Counted from the first letter of the stretch, positions 1 to 9,778 are shown. The stretch: 49,720 bases of DNA from Streptomyces sp. SID486 (GCF_009865385.1 NZ_WWJT01000563.1:1-49720), one strand, 5' to 3'. Translations and numbers: made by a program. The notes: generated by a model from the sequence alone, not told the origin.

Positions 1-2
1 AC

Positions 3-392
3 GGCTACCAGGTCACCAACGTGGAAGCCTCCATGTCCTCGCCGTCCAGCCTGCTGCACTGGACCCGCCGCATGATCGAGATCCGGAAGCAGAACCCCGC
101 CTTCGGACTCGGCTCCTACACCGAGCTGCCGTCCTCGAACCCCGCGGTGCTCGCCTTCCTGCGCGAGGCACCCCTGGCGGAGGAGGGAGGGGACGACGAC
201 CTGGTGCTGTGCGTCCACAACTTCTCCCGCTTCGCCCAGCCCACGGAGCTGGACCTGAGCCGGTTCGGCGGCCGGCATCCCGTCGAGCTGTTCGGCGGGG
301 TCCGGTTCCCGGCGATCGGTGAACTGCCGTACCTGCTCACCCTCGCGGGCCACGGCTTCTACTGGTTCCGGCTGCGTCAGGACGCCGTGTAG
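3..392 (+). CDS. treS: Trehalose synthase (maltose alpha-D-glucosyltransferase), C-terminal part only
   Basis: The reading frame is open from the window edge, so only the last ~129 residues are visible. The segment MIEIRKQNPAFGLGSY and the Asn-Phe-Ser beta-sheet stretch (VLCVHNFSRFAQP) are typical of the C-terminal domain of GH13 trehalose synthases, which interconvert maltose and trehalose. Assignment is strengthened by the next two genes, maltokinase and branching enzyme, the usual treS-pep2-glgB order in Streptomyces. The catalytic barrel lies outside the window and cannot be checked. The frame ends with a TAG stop ahead of a strong hairpin. Confidence 0.88.
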   Translation, partial: GYQVTNVEASMSSPSSLLHWTRRMIEIRKQNPAFGLGSYTELPSSNPAVLAFLREAPLAEEGGDDDLVLCVHNFSRFAQPTELDLSRFGGRHPVELFGGVRFPAIGELPYLLTLAGHGFYWFRLRQDAV

Positions 393-409
393 TCCCGGCC
401 ACCCTCCGG

Positions 410-448
410 CCGGGTGGGGCGGTGCGGCGTTTCCACCGCCCCACCCGG
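410..448 (+). terminator. Intergenic hairpin after treS
   Basis: A 15-bp GC-rich stem (CCGGGTGGGGCGGTG pairing with CACCGCCCCACCCGG) encloses a loop of about 9 bases. No T-run follows, so it is either a Streptomyces-type terminator or an mRNA-processing/stabilising hairpin inside the treS-pep2-glgB transcript. Confidence 0.6.
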
Positions 449-500
449 GGCACGCATCAGTAACACCCCGACGACCTCCGGGGAAAGGACGTGACGCCCC

Positions 501-1925
501 ATGGCGGAAACGGTCACCCCCTCCGGCACCACCGGCTCCCTCCTCGCCTCGCTCGACCCGTTGCTGCGCACCTGGCTGCCCCGGCAGCGCTGGTTCGCGG
601 GCAAGGGGCGCCCGGTCACCGGCTTCACCCCGGTGGCCGTCACCGAACTGCTGCCCTCCCCCCGGCTCGCGGACCCGCCCGAACAGGGCGGCGCCCCCAC
701 CGGGCGGCTGGGCCTGTACCACCTGCTCCTGCGCGTCCATCAGCCCTCCGCGCCGGGCGCCCCGCCGCACCCGGGCGACTGCTACCAGCTCCTCATAGGT
801 GTGCGCGAGGCGCTGCCACCCCGGCTCGCGCCCGCGCTGATCGGACATGTGACCGACGGCCCGCTCACCGGACTCACGGTGTACGAGGCCCTGTACGACG
901 CCCGGCCGGCCGAGGTGCTCCTGGAGGCCCTGCGCACCCGCGCCCGGGTCGGGGACCTGCGGTTCGAGCGGGATCCGCGCCAGGAGATCCGGGCGGGTCT
1001 CGTGGCCCGGATGATGACCGCGGAGCAGTCCAACTCCTCCGTCGTCTATGGAGATACGTTCATTCTCAAGCTGTTGCGCCGGGTCGTGCCCGGTGTCAAC
1101 CCCGACCTGGAGATACCCCTCGCCCTGGCCCGTCAGGGCTGCCCCCGGGTGCCCCCGCCCACGGGCTGGCTCAGCGCCGAGCCGGGCGGGGAGCCGTACG
1201 TCCTCGCCGTGCTCCAGCCCTACGTCAGCGGGGCCGGCGACGGCTGGGAGCTGGCGCTGCGCGAGCTGGCCAAGGGCGAGGACTTCGCCGCCGAGGCCCG
1301 CGCACTGGGCCGGGCCACCGCCGAGGTGCACACCGCCCTGGCCCGGGCTCTGCCTACGGTCACGCTCGGCCACACCCAGCTGGAACTGCTCGTCGACGGC
1401 ATGACCGAACGGCTCGCGGCGGCCGTGCAGGCGGTGCCGGCGCTGCGGCCGTACGAGCAGGGGCTGCGCTCGGCCTACACGGCGCTGTCCTCGCTCGCCG
1501 CCGAGGGCCGCACCTGGACCGCCCAGCGCGTGCACGGCGACCTGCACCTGGGGCAGTGCCTGCGCTCGCCGTCCGGGGAGTGGTCGCTGATCGACTTCGA
1601 GGGTGAGCCGGCCCGGCCGCTGGCCGAACGGCGCATGCCGCAGCCGCCGGTGCGGGACGTCGCGGGGATGCTCCGCTCCTTCGACTACGCGGCCCACTCG
1701 GCGAACCCGGCCGCCCCGGAGTGGGCGCACGCCTGCCGTGCGGCCTACTGCTCCGGGTACGCGGAGGTGTCCGGCCGTGACCCGCGCACCGATCCGGTGC
1801 TGCTGCGGGCCTACGAGACCGACAAGGCGGTCTACGAGGTCGTCTACGAGGCCCGGCACCGCCCCGACTGGCTCCCCGTACCGCTGTCGGCGATCCGCCG
1901 CCTCGCCGTCCCCGACCCGACCTGA
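501..1925 (+). CDS. pep2: Maltokinase (Pep2/Mak)
   Basis: 474 aa. Maltokinase phosphorylates maltose to maltose-1-phosphate with ATP, feeding GlgE-type alpha-glucan synthesis from trehalose-derived maltose. The protein has an aminoglycoside-phosphotransferase-like kinase fold: an N-terminal cap region (PRQRWFAGKGRPV), a lysine-bearing beta strand (GDTFILKLLRRV), the Brenner-type catalytic loop VHGDLHLGQ with Asp at residue 347, and the metal-binding DFEG at Asp365. The ATG at 501 follows GGAAAGGAC at a reasonable distance. It lies between treS and glgB on the same strand; the 27-bp gap to glgB suggests co-transcription. In many actinobacteria treS and pep2 act as one complex. Confidence 0.92.
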   Translation: MAETVTPSGTTGSLLASLDPLLRTWLPRQRWFAGKGRPVTGFTPVAVTELLPSPRLADPPEQGGAPTGRLGLYHLLLRVHQPSAPGAPPHPGDCYQLLIGVREALPPRLAPALIGHVTDGPLTGLTVYEALYDARPAEVLLEALRTRARVGDLRFERDPRQEIRAGLVARMMTAEQSNSSVVYGDTFILKLLRRVVPGVNPDLEIPLALARQGCPRVPPPTGWLSAEPGGEPYVLAVLQPYVSGAGDGWELALRELAKGEDFAAEARALGRATAEVHTALARALPTVTLGHTQLELLVDGMTERLAAAVQAVPALRPYEQGLRSAYTALSSLAAEGRTWTAQRVHGDLHLGQCLRSPSGEWSLIDFEGEPARPLAERRMPQPPVRDVAGMLRSFDYAAHSANPAAPEWAHACRAAYCSGYAEVSGRDPRTDPVLLRAYETDKAVYEVVYEARHRPDWLPVPLSAIRRLAVPDPT

Positions 1926-1952
1926 CCCGATCCTCGCCCGGGAGACTCACCC

Positions 1953-4340
1953 GTGACGTCCAAGAAGCCAGCCGCCAGGAACAAGTCAGGCAAGACCAGG
2001 ACCAAGGCCGACACCGGCACGACGGCCGAGAAGAAGACGAGGGAGCCGAGGGAGCCGACACAGACGTCGACGCCGACACGGACGCCGGGGGCACCGGATC
2101 CGGCGAAGACGCGGGTGCCCCTGCAGCCGGCGCCGCCCGGGCTGGAGGTCGCCGTGTCCCCCGCCGTCCACGCGGCCGACCGCGAGCGGCTGCTGCACGG
2201 CACCCACCACGATCCGCACGCCGTCCTCGGCGCGCACCCGGTGCCCGGCGGGGTCGCCTTCCGTGCCTTCCGCCCGCACGCCGAAGCGGTCGCGGTCGTC
2301 TCCGGTGAGCTGCGGGCGGACCTGCACGACGACGGCGACGGCTTCTTCTCCGCGCTGCTGCCGCTGACCGACGTCCCCGCCTACCGGCTGCTCGTGACGT
2401 ACGACGGCACGGTCCACGAGACCGAGGACGCCTATCGTTTCCTGCCCACCCTGGGCGACCTGGACCTGCACCTGATCGGCGAGGGCCGGCACGAGCAGCT
2501 GTGGCGGGCGCTCGGCGCGCACGTCACCACCCGGCAGGGCGTGGCCGGCACCCGGTTCGCGGTGTGGGCGCCGAACGCGCGGGGCGTCCGGGTCACGGGC
2601 GGGTTCACCTTCTGGGACGGCACCGCCTTCCCGATGCGCTCGCTGGGTGGCACCGGGGTCTGGGAGCTGTTCGTGCCCGGCGTCGGCGAGGGTGAGCTGT
2701 ACAAGTTCGAGATCACCCGCCCGGACGGCTCGCGCACCCTGCGCGCCGATCCGCTGGCCCGGCGTACCGAGGTCCCGCCGGCCACCTCCTCGATCGTGCA
2801 CGTCTCCACGCACGAGTGGGGCGACGCCGAGTGGCTGGCCCGGCGCGCGGACACACCGCCGCACGAGGCGCCCTTCTCGGTCTACGAGGTGCATCTGCCC
2901 TCCTGGCGGCCGGGTCTGACCTACCGGCAGCTGGCCGAGCAGCTCCCGGCGTACGTCAGCGAGATGGGCTTCACGCACGTCGAGCTGATGCCGGTCGCCG
3001 AGCATCCCTTCGGCGGGTCGTGGGGTTACCAGGTCACCGGCTTCTACGCCCCGACGGCCCGCCTCGGCACCCCCGACGACTTCAAGTACCTGGTGGACCG
3101 GCTGCACCAGGCCGGTATCGGCGTGCTGATGGACTGGGTGCCGGCCCACTTCCCGCGCGACGCATGGGCGCTCGCCGAGTTCGACGGCCGCCCCCTGTAC
3201 GAGCACCACGACCCGCGGCGGGCCGCCCACCCCGACTGGGGCACGCTGGAGTTCGACTTCGGGCGGCGCGAGGTGCGCAACTTCCTGGTGGCGAACGCGG
3301 TGTACTGGTGCGAGGAGTTCCACATCGACGGACTGCGGGTGGACGCGGTCGCCTCGATGCTCTACCTCGACTACTCGCGCGAGCCGGGCCAGTGGACGCC
3401 GAACGAGCACGGCGGCCGGGAGAACCTGGACGCGGTGGCCTTCCTGCAGGAGATGAACGCCACCGTGTACCGGCGCTGCCCGGGGGTGGTGACCATCGCC
3501 GAGGAGTCGACGGCCTGGGACGGCGTGACCCGGCCCACCCACCAGAAGGGCCCGAGCGGCTTCGGCGGCCTCGGGTTCGGCCTGAAGTGGAACATGGGCT
3601 GGATGCACGACTCGCTGCGGTACATGAGCCACGATCCCGTGCACCGCAGGTACCACCACGGCGAGATGACGTTCTCGATGGTGTACGCCTACAGCGAGAA
3701 CTACGTCCTGCCCATCTCCCACGACGAGGTGGTCCACGGGAAGCGGTCCCTGGTGTCGAAGATGCCGGGCGACTGGTGGCAGCAGCGCGCGAACCACCGC
3801 GCCTACCTGGGCTTCATGTGGGCCCACCCGGGCAAGCAGCTCCTCTTCATGGGGCAGGAGTTCGCGCAGGGCGCCGAGTGGTCCGAGGCGCACGGCCCCG
3901 ACTGGTGGCTGCTGGACCCGGCGTACGGCGCCGAGGCGGACCACCGGGGCGTGCGGGACCTCGTACGGGACCTCAACGCGGTGTACCGCGCGACCCCGGC
4001 GCTGTGGCAGCGGGACACCGATCCGGGGGGCTTCGAGTGGATCACCGGGGACGCCGCGGACGACAACGTCTTCGCGTTCCTGCGCCGTGACGCCGACGGC
4101 ACCCCGCTGCTCGCCGTCTCCCACCTGGCACCGGTGGTCCGCCACGACTACCGGATCGGGGTGCCGGAGGACGTGCCGGCCTGGGCGGAGGCGCTGAACA
4201 CGGACGCGGCCCGGTACGGCGGCGGCGAGGTGACCCATCCCGAACCGGTCAAGCCGGAGCCGCAGGGCGCGCACGGCCGCCCGGCGAGCATCCGGCTGAC
4301 CCTGCCGCCCCTGTCGACGGTGTGGCTGCGGCCGGCCTGA
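1953..4340 (+). CDS. glgB: 1,4-alpha-glucan branching enzyme
   Basis: 795 aa, GH13 branching enzyme that makes alpha-1,6 branches in glycogen or alpha-glucan. After a Lys/Thr/Pro-rich, probably disordered N-terminus (~60 residues) come two N-terminal beta modules and the barrel. Catalytic residues are readable: nucleophile Asp464 in [10 protein letters not shown], acid/base Glu517 in TIAEEST, and Asp591 in [12 protein letters not shown]. The 53-residue spacing between the first two matches E. coli GlgB. Starts at GTG behind GGGAG. The low-complexity N-terminal extension is the only unusual part. Third gene of the treS-pep2-glgB unit; convergent with the next gene after only 21 bp. Confidence 0.95.
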   Translation: MTSKKPAARNKSGKTRTKADTGTTAEKKTREPREPTQTSTPTRTPGAPDPAKTRVPLQPAPPGLEVAVSPAVHAADRERLLHGTHHDPHAVLGAHPVPGGVAFRAFRPHAEAVAVVSGELRADLHDDGDGFFSALLPLTDVPAYRLLVTYDGTVHETEDAYRFLPTLGDLDLHLIGEGRHEQLWRALGAHVTTRQGVAGTRFAVWAPNARGVRVTGGFTFWDGTAFPMRSLGGTGVWELFVPGVGEGELYKFEITRPDGSRTLRADPLARRTEVPPATSSIVHVSTHEWGDAEWLARRADTPPHEAPFSVYEVHLPSWRPGLTYRQLAEQLPAYVSEMGFTHVELMPVAEHPFGGSWGYQVTGFYAPTARLGTPDDFKYLVDRLHQAGIGVLMDWVPAHFPRDAWALAEFDGRPLYEHHDPRRAAHPDWGTLEFDFGRREVRNFLVANAVYWCEEFHIDGLRVDAVASMLYLDYSREPGQWTPNEHGGRENLDAVAFLQEMNATVYRRCPGVVTIAEESTAWDGVTRPTHQKGPSGFGGLGFGLKWNMGWMHDSLRYMSHDPVHRRYHHGEMTFSMVYAYSENYVLPISHDEVVHGKRSLVSKMPGDWWQQRANHRAYLGFMWAHPGKQLLFMGQEFAQGAEWSEAHGPDWWLLDPAYGAEADHRGVRDLVRDLNAVYRATPALWQRDTDPGGFEWITGDAADDNVFAFLRRDADGTPLLAVSHLAPVVRHDYRIGVPEDVPAWAEALNTDAARYGGGEVTHPEPVKPEPQGAHGRPASIRLTLPPLSTVWLRPA

Positions 4341-4361
4341 GGAGCGCGCCTGGCCGGGCCG

Positions 4362-6569
4362 TCACGGCTCGGTCAGGGCTTCCACCAGTTCCGGGAGTTC
4401 ACGCAGGGTGCGCAGCACGCGCGGGACGTGGCGGGCGATCTCGTCGGCCTGCCCCCGGCTGAACACCGACCGGACGTTCTCCTCCCGGGCCCGGTCGGCC
4501 ATGCGGTCCAGCAGCTCCCTGGCGTCCTGTGACGCGTCGAGCAGCCGGCCGACCCGGGCGCGGAGTTCGTCCGCCCACTGCTCGAGGTGCGAGGCGCCTT
4601 CCCCCACATCGGGACCGGGGAACGGTGCCGGCCTCTCGGGCGTGCCCTCGTCCGCGGCCGGCCGGGGGGCCGGGTCGTGCCCGTCCGCCGGTGGCTGGGC
4701 GAACTCGGTTCGGGCGGGTGCCGCCAGGGGCGTCGCGGCCTGGGACCGAAGCAGGCCCGCGGCGTCACCGGCCGGCGCTGCGGCGCGTGCACCGGGCACC
4801 CTGGGCCTGGCGGCCCGCTTGCCCGTCTCCTTGGGGAACTCGCGGTTGAACCACGCGCGGCTCATCGGTTCGGGAAGCGGCGCTCCGGACCGGCTGACGC
4901 GGAACGGTCTGCGGTCGCCCGCGTCCATGGCGAGCGCCAGTTCCCTGAGCAGGGCGACGGCCTGCAGCCTGCTGTTGTTCCGCAGGGCGTTGAGCGCGTT
5001 GCGGACACCGCGCCGGACGCGGGTCGCCTCCGTGCCGTCGTCCTCGTCGGACTTCTGGCCCTCCAGGGAACCGCGGTCGGCCTCGAGAATGCCGAAAGCG
5101 GCCAGCCAGTGCGCGGCGCGGTAGCTCACCAACTCCTCGAATGCCTGCTCCTCCGTGTCGGCCACCGCGAGGAGCTCCCGGAGGGGGCGCCGGGAGACGT
5201 CCAGACCGGTACGCACCTCCGACACCTGGAACACCTCGCCGATGCGCGGGTTCCAGGCCTTGGGGTAGCTCTCCGACGTCAGGGCCGACCACGCCCGGGC
5301 ACGCTGGTTCACCTCGGGGGCGGTGAGCTGGGAGGGCGGGGATTCGCTCAGTACCCGCCGGATGATGAAGCGCTTGGCGCCGTCGGTGGGAAACAGCTCA
5401 CGCAGCAGCATCATCGACCGCAGGTCCCGGAGTTCGCTGACGGTGGCGCCGCTCGGCGCCCCCGGGAGCTCGGTCACCGGGGCTGCCCCGGAGAGGACCT
5501 CGGCCGTCTGCTCGTCCAGCTGGCCGGCGGCCACGTAGGCGCCGAGAACGCTGCGGGCGAGCGCACGGCTCCGGTCGTTCTGGGTGAACCCCAGGGGCGG
5601 GTGCACGTGGTCCCGCCGGTTGCTCATCTGCACGATGCGGTACAGACGGCGTGGGGTGGTGCTCCCGACGACCAGTTGGGCTCCGACCACCGCGACGTTC
5701 TTCGCCCGCACGGCGCGGGCGGAGCTGTCCGGCTCCCATTCCCCCTCCCGCGCGTACTCCTGGTTGAGGGTCTCCGACAGCCGTGCCAGCCACTGGTGGG
5801 GATCGAAGACCAGGGCCTCCCCTTCCCCTCCCAGCCGTTTGAGGGGTACGCCGGTGAGCACCTCCGCGGAACTCACCCCGTAGATCTCCTGGCGCTCCTT
5901 GGTCCGGTTGTTGCCGCGGACGGCCATCCACCCCCAGTGTTCGGCCGGGTGCAGGGGTCGCCCGTCCTCACCTGCCGGTGGGGGCTCTTCCAGCTGGAAG
6001 TGCTGGGCGACGTACAGGCCGGGCTCCTGCTGCCCGTTGAGGATGAGTTCCTGCTTCAGGTCGTAGGGCCGGTGGCCGACCCGTCTGGCCAGTGCGTCGA
6101 CCGCCAGTCTGACGTCGGACACCAACTCCTCCCTGCTGGAGACGAACCTCCGCAGTGCCGCGAGGGCCTCCTCCCCGCCTTCGGAGGTCACCCGGGTCCA
6201 AGGATGGATCCGTGCCAGGGCTCGACGGTCGTCCGTGGCCGCTGAGGGGTCCGCCAGGGAGTGCCAGGCGGAGCTGATGCGTTCGTTGTTCTCCCAGACG
6301 ACGCCACCGACACCGTGCATGCGGACGTTCACCACGGTCATGTCCCCGGCCTCGGTGGTGATCCGGCTCAGCACGCGGTCCGCGAGCACTCGTCTGCCTG
6401 CCGCGTCGGCTACGCCCAACAGGGTGCCCGGCTCGACGACGAAGGGCGCGATATTGCCCAGCGCCCCTCGCGGGACGTTCACCCCCGGGGTGCGTAGCAC
6501 CGCCTCGATCCACTCCTCCTGCTCCTCCCGGGAGGCAGGTGCCGGAAATGGACGTGTGTCGTCAGCCAT
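4362..6569 (-). CDS. Uncharacterised 735-aa protein, accessory
   Basis: I do not recognise this gene. It starts at ATG with GGGGA six bases upstream and ends 21 bp from the convergent glgB. Residues ~1-480 look globular, with conserved-looking pieces such as MHGVGGVVWENNERISSAW and WMAVRGNNRTKERQEIYG. The latter loosely recalls the substrate loop of ParB-like or DGQHR-type proteins (G-N-x-R), but the match is too weak to assign. Residues ~560-640 are a Pro/Ala-rich linker, followed by a helical tail (EQWADELRARVGRLLDAS...). No signal peptide or membrane segment is seen. It is inserted between core genes (glgB and the helicase) next to a lower-GC patch, which suggests acquired DNA, possibly a defence-type gene; that is inference only. 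Confidence 0.7.
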   Translation of the reverse strand: MADDTRPFPAPASREEQEEWIEAVLRTPGVNVPRGALGNIAPFVVEPGTLLGVADAAGRRVLADRVLSRITTEAGDMTVVNVRMHGVGGVVWENNERISSAWHSLADPSAATDDRRALARIHPWTRVTSEGGEEALAALRRFVSSREELVSDVRLAVDALARRVGHRPYDLKQELILNGQQEPGLYVAQHFQLEEPPPAGEDGRPLHPAEHWGWMAVRGNNRTKERQEIYGVSSAEVLTGVPLKRLGGEGEALVFDPHQWLARLSETLNQEYAREGEWEPDSSARAVRAKNVAVVGAQLVVGSTTPRRLYRIVQMSNRRDHVHPPLGFTQNDRSRALARSVLGAYVAAGQLDEQTAEVLSGAAPVTELPGAPSGATVSELRDLRSMMLLRELFPTDGAKRFIIRRVLSESPPSQLTAPEVNQRARAWSALTSESYPKAWNPRIGEVFQVSEVRTGLDVSRRPLRELLAVADTEEQAFEELVSYRAAHWLAAFGILEADRGSLEGQKSDEDDGTEATRVRRGVRNALNALRNNSRLQAVALLRELALAMDAGDRRPFRVSRSGAPLPEPMSRAWFNREFPKETGKRAARPRVPGARAAAPAGDAAGLLRSQAATPLAAPARTEFAQPPADGHDPAPRPAADEGTPERPAPFPGPDVGEGASHLEQWADELRARVGRLLDASQDARELLDRMADRAREENVRSVFSRGQADEIARHVPRVLRTLRELPELVEALTEP

Positions 6570-6712
6570 CTAAATCCCCAAGTCTCCGAACGGCATACCG
6601 CATTAGAAGATGAGAGGAAGGTCGTCGTCCACCGGAGCGTGGGGGTGTCACCTGTGAGGGCGGGAGAAAGAACAAGTAGCGTCACTGGTCAATACGAATC
6701 GATCAACTTCGA

Positions 6713-6913
6713 TCAGTGCTTGAAGATATCGAAGAAGACACCCCGGAGCAGCCCCAGGATCGAGAACAGGAGTTCTCTGGCGTTGCGCCTCTCCTGCCTC
6801 CTCCCCATCTCCTCGATGTGCTCGCCGATCTCCACCAACCGGTGCTCCATCGTGTCGAGTTGCCGCTTCAGGCCCTCGAGGCCGGACGAGCTGCCGTCAT
6901 CCAGTGCGGACAT
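6713..6913 (-). CDS. Small coiled-coil protein (66 aa), unknown
   Basis: 66 aa from ATG at 6913, preceded by AGGGA with five bases spacing. The sequence LKRQLDTMEHRLVEIGEHIE is a clear amphipathic, coiled-coil-forming helix, and the C-terminus LLFSILGLLRGVFFDIFKH is hydrophobic and could be membrane-associated. The same frame stays open upstream to a TTG at 7216 (a 167-aa version), but the ribosome binding site favours the short form. It lies 143 bp upstream of the 735-aa gene on the same strand and may form a two-gene accessory unit with it. Function unknown. Confidence 0.5.
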   Translation of the reverse strand: MSALDDGSSSGLEGLKRQLDTMEHRLVEIGEHIEEMGRRQERRNARELLFSILGLLRGVFFDIFKH

Positions 6914-7326
6914 GACCTTCCCTAAAAGGTTCCGACACCGAACCCCCCTGGTTCGGACAGCCAGAAGACTTGCATCTCCGTCATCCGGTGTCGACCGCTC
7001 TTCGGACCGGTACCCCGCGAAGACCGCTACCGGTCCGACGGTCACCTCGGGCGCATCCGCGATGAATTCATAGCGTTTCTCGATCACAATCGCTCGAGCC
7101 GCCGCCCTTGCGAGCCACCTCGACATCAGACTGATGACGGATACGAATGCTCTGACCAGAGGTTCCAAATCCCAACTCGGGAAACCCTTCATTCGATGGA
7201 CGTACGCATCGAACAAGAGACCGTGTCATTCCATCGATCCGACAGGCCCTTTCTCATTGACCCTTCCGGGGATCAGTGCTAGCGAGGGGTGGATCCGGCC
7301 GCGTGACACGTCCTTCGGATCGGTCA
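6914..7326. other. Intergenic, lower-GC region without a convincing gene
   Basis: This stretch is visibly less GC-rich than its surroundings (for example around 7030-7270). It holds only the possible upstream extension of the 66-aa gene and probably the promoter for the two accessory genes. I see no RNA gene or insertion-sequence ends. Confidence 0.5.
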
Positions 7327-7368
7327 CCCGCGACCGGTGCGGAGGGTGTGCGCCGCACCGGTCGCGGG
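7327..7368 (-). terminator. Terminator after the HelR-type gene
   Basis: Perfect 16-bp stem (CCCGCGACCGGTGCGG with its complement) around a 10-base loop, 18 bp downstream of the helR stop on the minus strand. Confidence 0.75.
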
Positions 7369-7386
7369 GAGCCCGGGGTCCGGCCG

Positions 7387-9651
7387 CTACCCGTCGGACG
7401 CGGCGAGTCCCGGCGGCAGCTGCCCCGTGTGCAGCACCCCGAGCCGCTGGGTGGCGCGGGTCAGGGCCACGTACAGGTCGCTCGTGCCGTAGGCGGCCGG
7501 CTCCACCACCAGGACGGAGTCGAATTCGAGGCCCTTGGCCTGGCGGGGGTCGAGCAGCACGACCGTGCGGGTCAGGTCGGGCTCGGCGCTCGCGGTGACG
7601 CCGTCCAGGCGCGCGGCCAGGGAGCGGTGCAGCGCACGGGGGGCGATCACCGCCAGGCGGCCCTCGGCGGGGGTGAGTTCGGCGACCGCCTCCGCCACCG
7701 CGCCGGGCAGGTCACCGGGCGCCTGCCGCACCCAGGGCCGTACACCGGTGGAGCGGACGGAACTCGGCGGCTCGAAGTCCGGGTTCCCGGCGCGGACCAC
7801 GGCCGCCGCCAGATCCATGATCTCGGCCGGGGTGCGGTAGTTGACGCCCAGGCGGGTGTGCTCCCAGCGGTCCTCCACGTAGGGGGCGAGGATGTCCGAC
7901 CAGGAGCCGGCCCCGGCCGCCTCCGCCGTCTGGGCGGGGTCGCCGACCAGGGTCATCGAGCGGGTCGGGCTGCGCCGCATCAGCAGCCGCCAGGCCATCG
8001 GCGACAACTCCTGCGCCTCGTCCACGATGATGTGGCCGAACGCCCAGGTGCGGTCGGCGGCGGCCCGCTCGGCGGCGCTGCGGTGGTCCGCCTCCTCCTG
8101 CCGTTCGGCGAAGCGCTCGGCGTCGATGATGTCGTGCGCCGACAGGACCTCGGAGGCGTCCGGGTCGTCGTCCTCCTTGTCCTCGAACTCGTAGGTGCGG
8201 GAGGCGTAGGACACGTCGAGGACGCCCTGCGCGTAGGCGATCTGCGTCTCGCGTTCGCGTTCCGCGCGCGCCCGGGCCAGCCGTTCGTCCTCGCCGAGCA
8301 GTTCGGCGGCCTCGTCCAGCAGTGGCACGTCGGCGACCGTCCAGGCGCGGGTCACCGGGCGGCGGACCGCGTCGGCGTCGGCGGCCGGGAGGTACCGGTC
8401 CGGCTCGGCGAGGAAGTCGGCGAGCAGCCGCTGCGGGGTGATGCGGGGCCACAGCCGGTCGATGGCGTCCCAGACCTCGGGGTTCTCGGCGAGTTCGTCG
8501 CGGATCTGGGTGATGTCGGCGGGGTCGAGCAGACTGCTGCCGTCGTAGGGGTCGGTGCCCACGCGCTCGGCGTACAGCTCGGTGAGGGTGTTGAGGATGT
8601 GCCCCTCGAAGTACTCGCGGGCGGCGTTGTGCGGCAGCCCGGCCGCGCGGGTGCGTTCCCGGGCGACACCGGCCAGGCCGTCGTCCAGCATCAGCACCTC
8701 GCGGTCGTGCTCGATCGCGATGACCGGGTCGGGCAGGGCCTGCCGGTCGCGTACGGCGGCGGCGAGCGCGTCCGCCATGTCGGCGCGGCCCTTGACGGCG
8801 GCCGCCTCGGGGGTGTCGGCGGCGGTGGCCTTCACGCCCGGGAAGAGCTCGCCGACGGTGGCCAGCAGCACCCCGGTCTCGCCGAGGGAGGGCAGCACCT
8901 CGCCGATGTAGCCGAGGAAGGCCGGGTTCGGGCCGACGATGAGGACGGCCCGGCGGGCCAGCAGCTCCCGGTGTTCGTACAGCAGGTAGGCCGCGCGGTG
9001 CAGGGCGACCGCGGTCTTGCCGGTGCCGGGGCCGCCCTCGACGACCAGTACGCCGCGGTGGGGCGCCCGGATGATCTCGTCCTGCTCGGCCTGGATGGTC
9101 TGCACGATGTCGCCCATCCGGCCGGTGCGCGCCGAGTTCAGCGCGGCCAGCAGGACGGCGTCGGCGTCGTGGTCCTCGTGGCCGGTGCGGGTGGCGTCGC
9201 CGAGGTCCAGGATCTCGTCGTGCAGGGAGGTGACGGTCCGGCCCTCGGTGGTGATGTGCCGGCGGCGGCGCAGGCCCATCGGGGTGTGGCCGGTGGCCAG
9301 GTAGAAGGGGCGGGCGACGTCGGCCCGCCAGTCGATGAGGACCGGCGTGCGCGCGCTGTCGTCCTCGCGCAGTCCGATCCGGCCGATGTGGTGCTTCGTG
9401 CCGTCGGTGAGGTCGATCCGGCCGAAGCACAGCGAGCCGTCCACGGCGTCCAGCGCGGCGAGCAGCCCGGACCGCTCGGCGACCAGGATGTCCCGCTCCA
9501 GCCGTGCCTGCATGGGCTTGTCGCCCTGGGCGAGCGCGTCCGCGACCGAGTCCTCGGCCTCACCGCGCAGCACGTCCACGCGCGCGTACAGTCCGTCGAT
9601 GAATTCCTGCTCCTGACGCAATTCATCGTCCGGAAATTCGGTGTTTGACAA
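7387..9651 (-). CDS. helR: HelR/HelD-type RNA polymerase-recycling superfamily 1 helicase-like ATPase
   Basis: 754 aa. UvrD/Rep-like ATPase with Walker A GGPGTGKT at residues 206-213 (Lys212), Walker B IIVDEAQE, a QxxR-like GDPAQT, motif IV/V NYRTPAEI and a C-terminal VALTRATQRL. The N-terminal coiled coil (EQEFIDGLYARVDVLRGE) that inserts into RNA polymerase secondary-channel regions in HelD proteins is present, as is an acidic insertion (EFEDKEDDDPDASE). Actinobacterial HelD/HelR proteins displace stalled RNA polymerase from DNA, and HelR can remove rifamycins from polymerase. Start is TTG at 9651 behind GGGAG. Length fits the actinobacterial class. Whether it confers rifampicin tolerance here is inference. 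Confidence 0.85.
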   Translation of the reverse strand: MSNTEFPDDELRQEQEFIDGLYARVDVLRGEAEDSVADALAQGDKPMQARLERDILVAERSGLLAALDAVDGSLCFGRIDLTDGTKHHIGRIGLREDDSARTPVLIDWRADVARPFYLATGHTPMGLRRRRHITTEGRTVTSLHDEILDLGDATRTGHEDHDADAVLLAALNSARTGRMGDIVQTIQAEQDEIIRAPHRGVLVVEGGPGTGKTAVALHRAAYLLYEHRELLARRAVLIVGPNPAFLGYIGEVLPSLGETGVLLATVGELFPGVKATAADTPEAAAVKGRADMADALAAAVRDRQALPDPVIAIEHDREVLMLDDGLAGVARERTRAAGLPHNAAREYFEGHILNTLTELYAERVGTDPYDGSSLLDPADITQIRDELAENPEVWDAIDRLWPRITPQRLLADFLAEPDRYLPAADADAVRRPVTRAWTVADVPLLDEAAELLGEDERLARARAERERETQIAYAQGVLDVSYASRTYEFEDKEDDDPDASEVLSAHDIIDAERFAERQEEADHRSAAERAAADRTWAFGHIIVDEAQELSPMAWRLLMRRSPTRSMTLVGDPAQTAEAAGAGSWSDILAPYVEDRWEHTRLGVNYRTPAEIMDLAAAVVRAGNPDFEPPSSVRSTGVRPWVRQAPGDLPGAVAEAVAELTPAEGRLAVIAPRALHRSLAARLDGVTASAEPDLTRTVVLLDPRQAKGLEFDSVLVVEPAAYGTSDLYVALTRATQRLGVLHTGQLPPGLAASDG

Positions 9652-9692
9652 TTCCGCTCCCGCCCGGATATACTCTGCTCAGTGATGTTCTC

Positions 9693-9719
9693 CGCGACCA
9701 TTTCGAAAATGAAGTCGCG
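9693..9719 (-). promoter_or_regulatory. Imperfect palindrome upstream of helR
   Basis: 27 bp with outer arms CGCGAC/GTCGCG and an A/T-rich core centred on TTCGAA, 41 bp upstream of the helR TTG start. It could be an operator or a leader hairpin. I could not identify it as the rifamycin-associated element by eye. Confidence 0.45.
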
Positions 9720-9740
9720 AACCACTGAATATACGCAAAG

Positions 9741-9775
9741 AAATCCCCCGGACGCAATTGCCCGGGGGATTTTTT
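9741..9775. terminator. Bidirectional terminator between the DUF2127-like gene and helR
   Basis: 11-bp stem AAATCCCCCGG/CCGGGGGATTT with a 10-base loop. A T-run follows on the plus strand, and ATTTCTTTG follows on the minus strand, where it would stop transcripts of the gene ending at 9779. Confidence 0.75.
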
Positions 9776-9778
9776 CGA

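Noticed and set aside
1986..4274. 762-aa open frame antisense to glgB
   Set aside because: Mirror of the glgB codon bias; composition (Val/Arg/Gly-rich) and lack of motifs mark it as a shadow.
6713..7216. 167-aa version of the small coiled-coil protein starting at TTG 7216
   Set aside because: The N-terminal 100 residues have weak coding character and no ribosome binding site; the ATG at 6913 has one.
7276..9648. 790-aa open frame antisense to helR
   Set aside because: High-GC shadow frame; the opposite strand has clear ATPase motifs and a ribosome binding site, and the antisense frame shows no domain.
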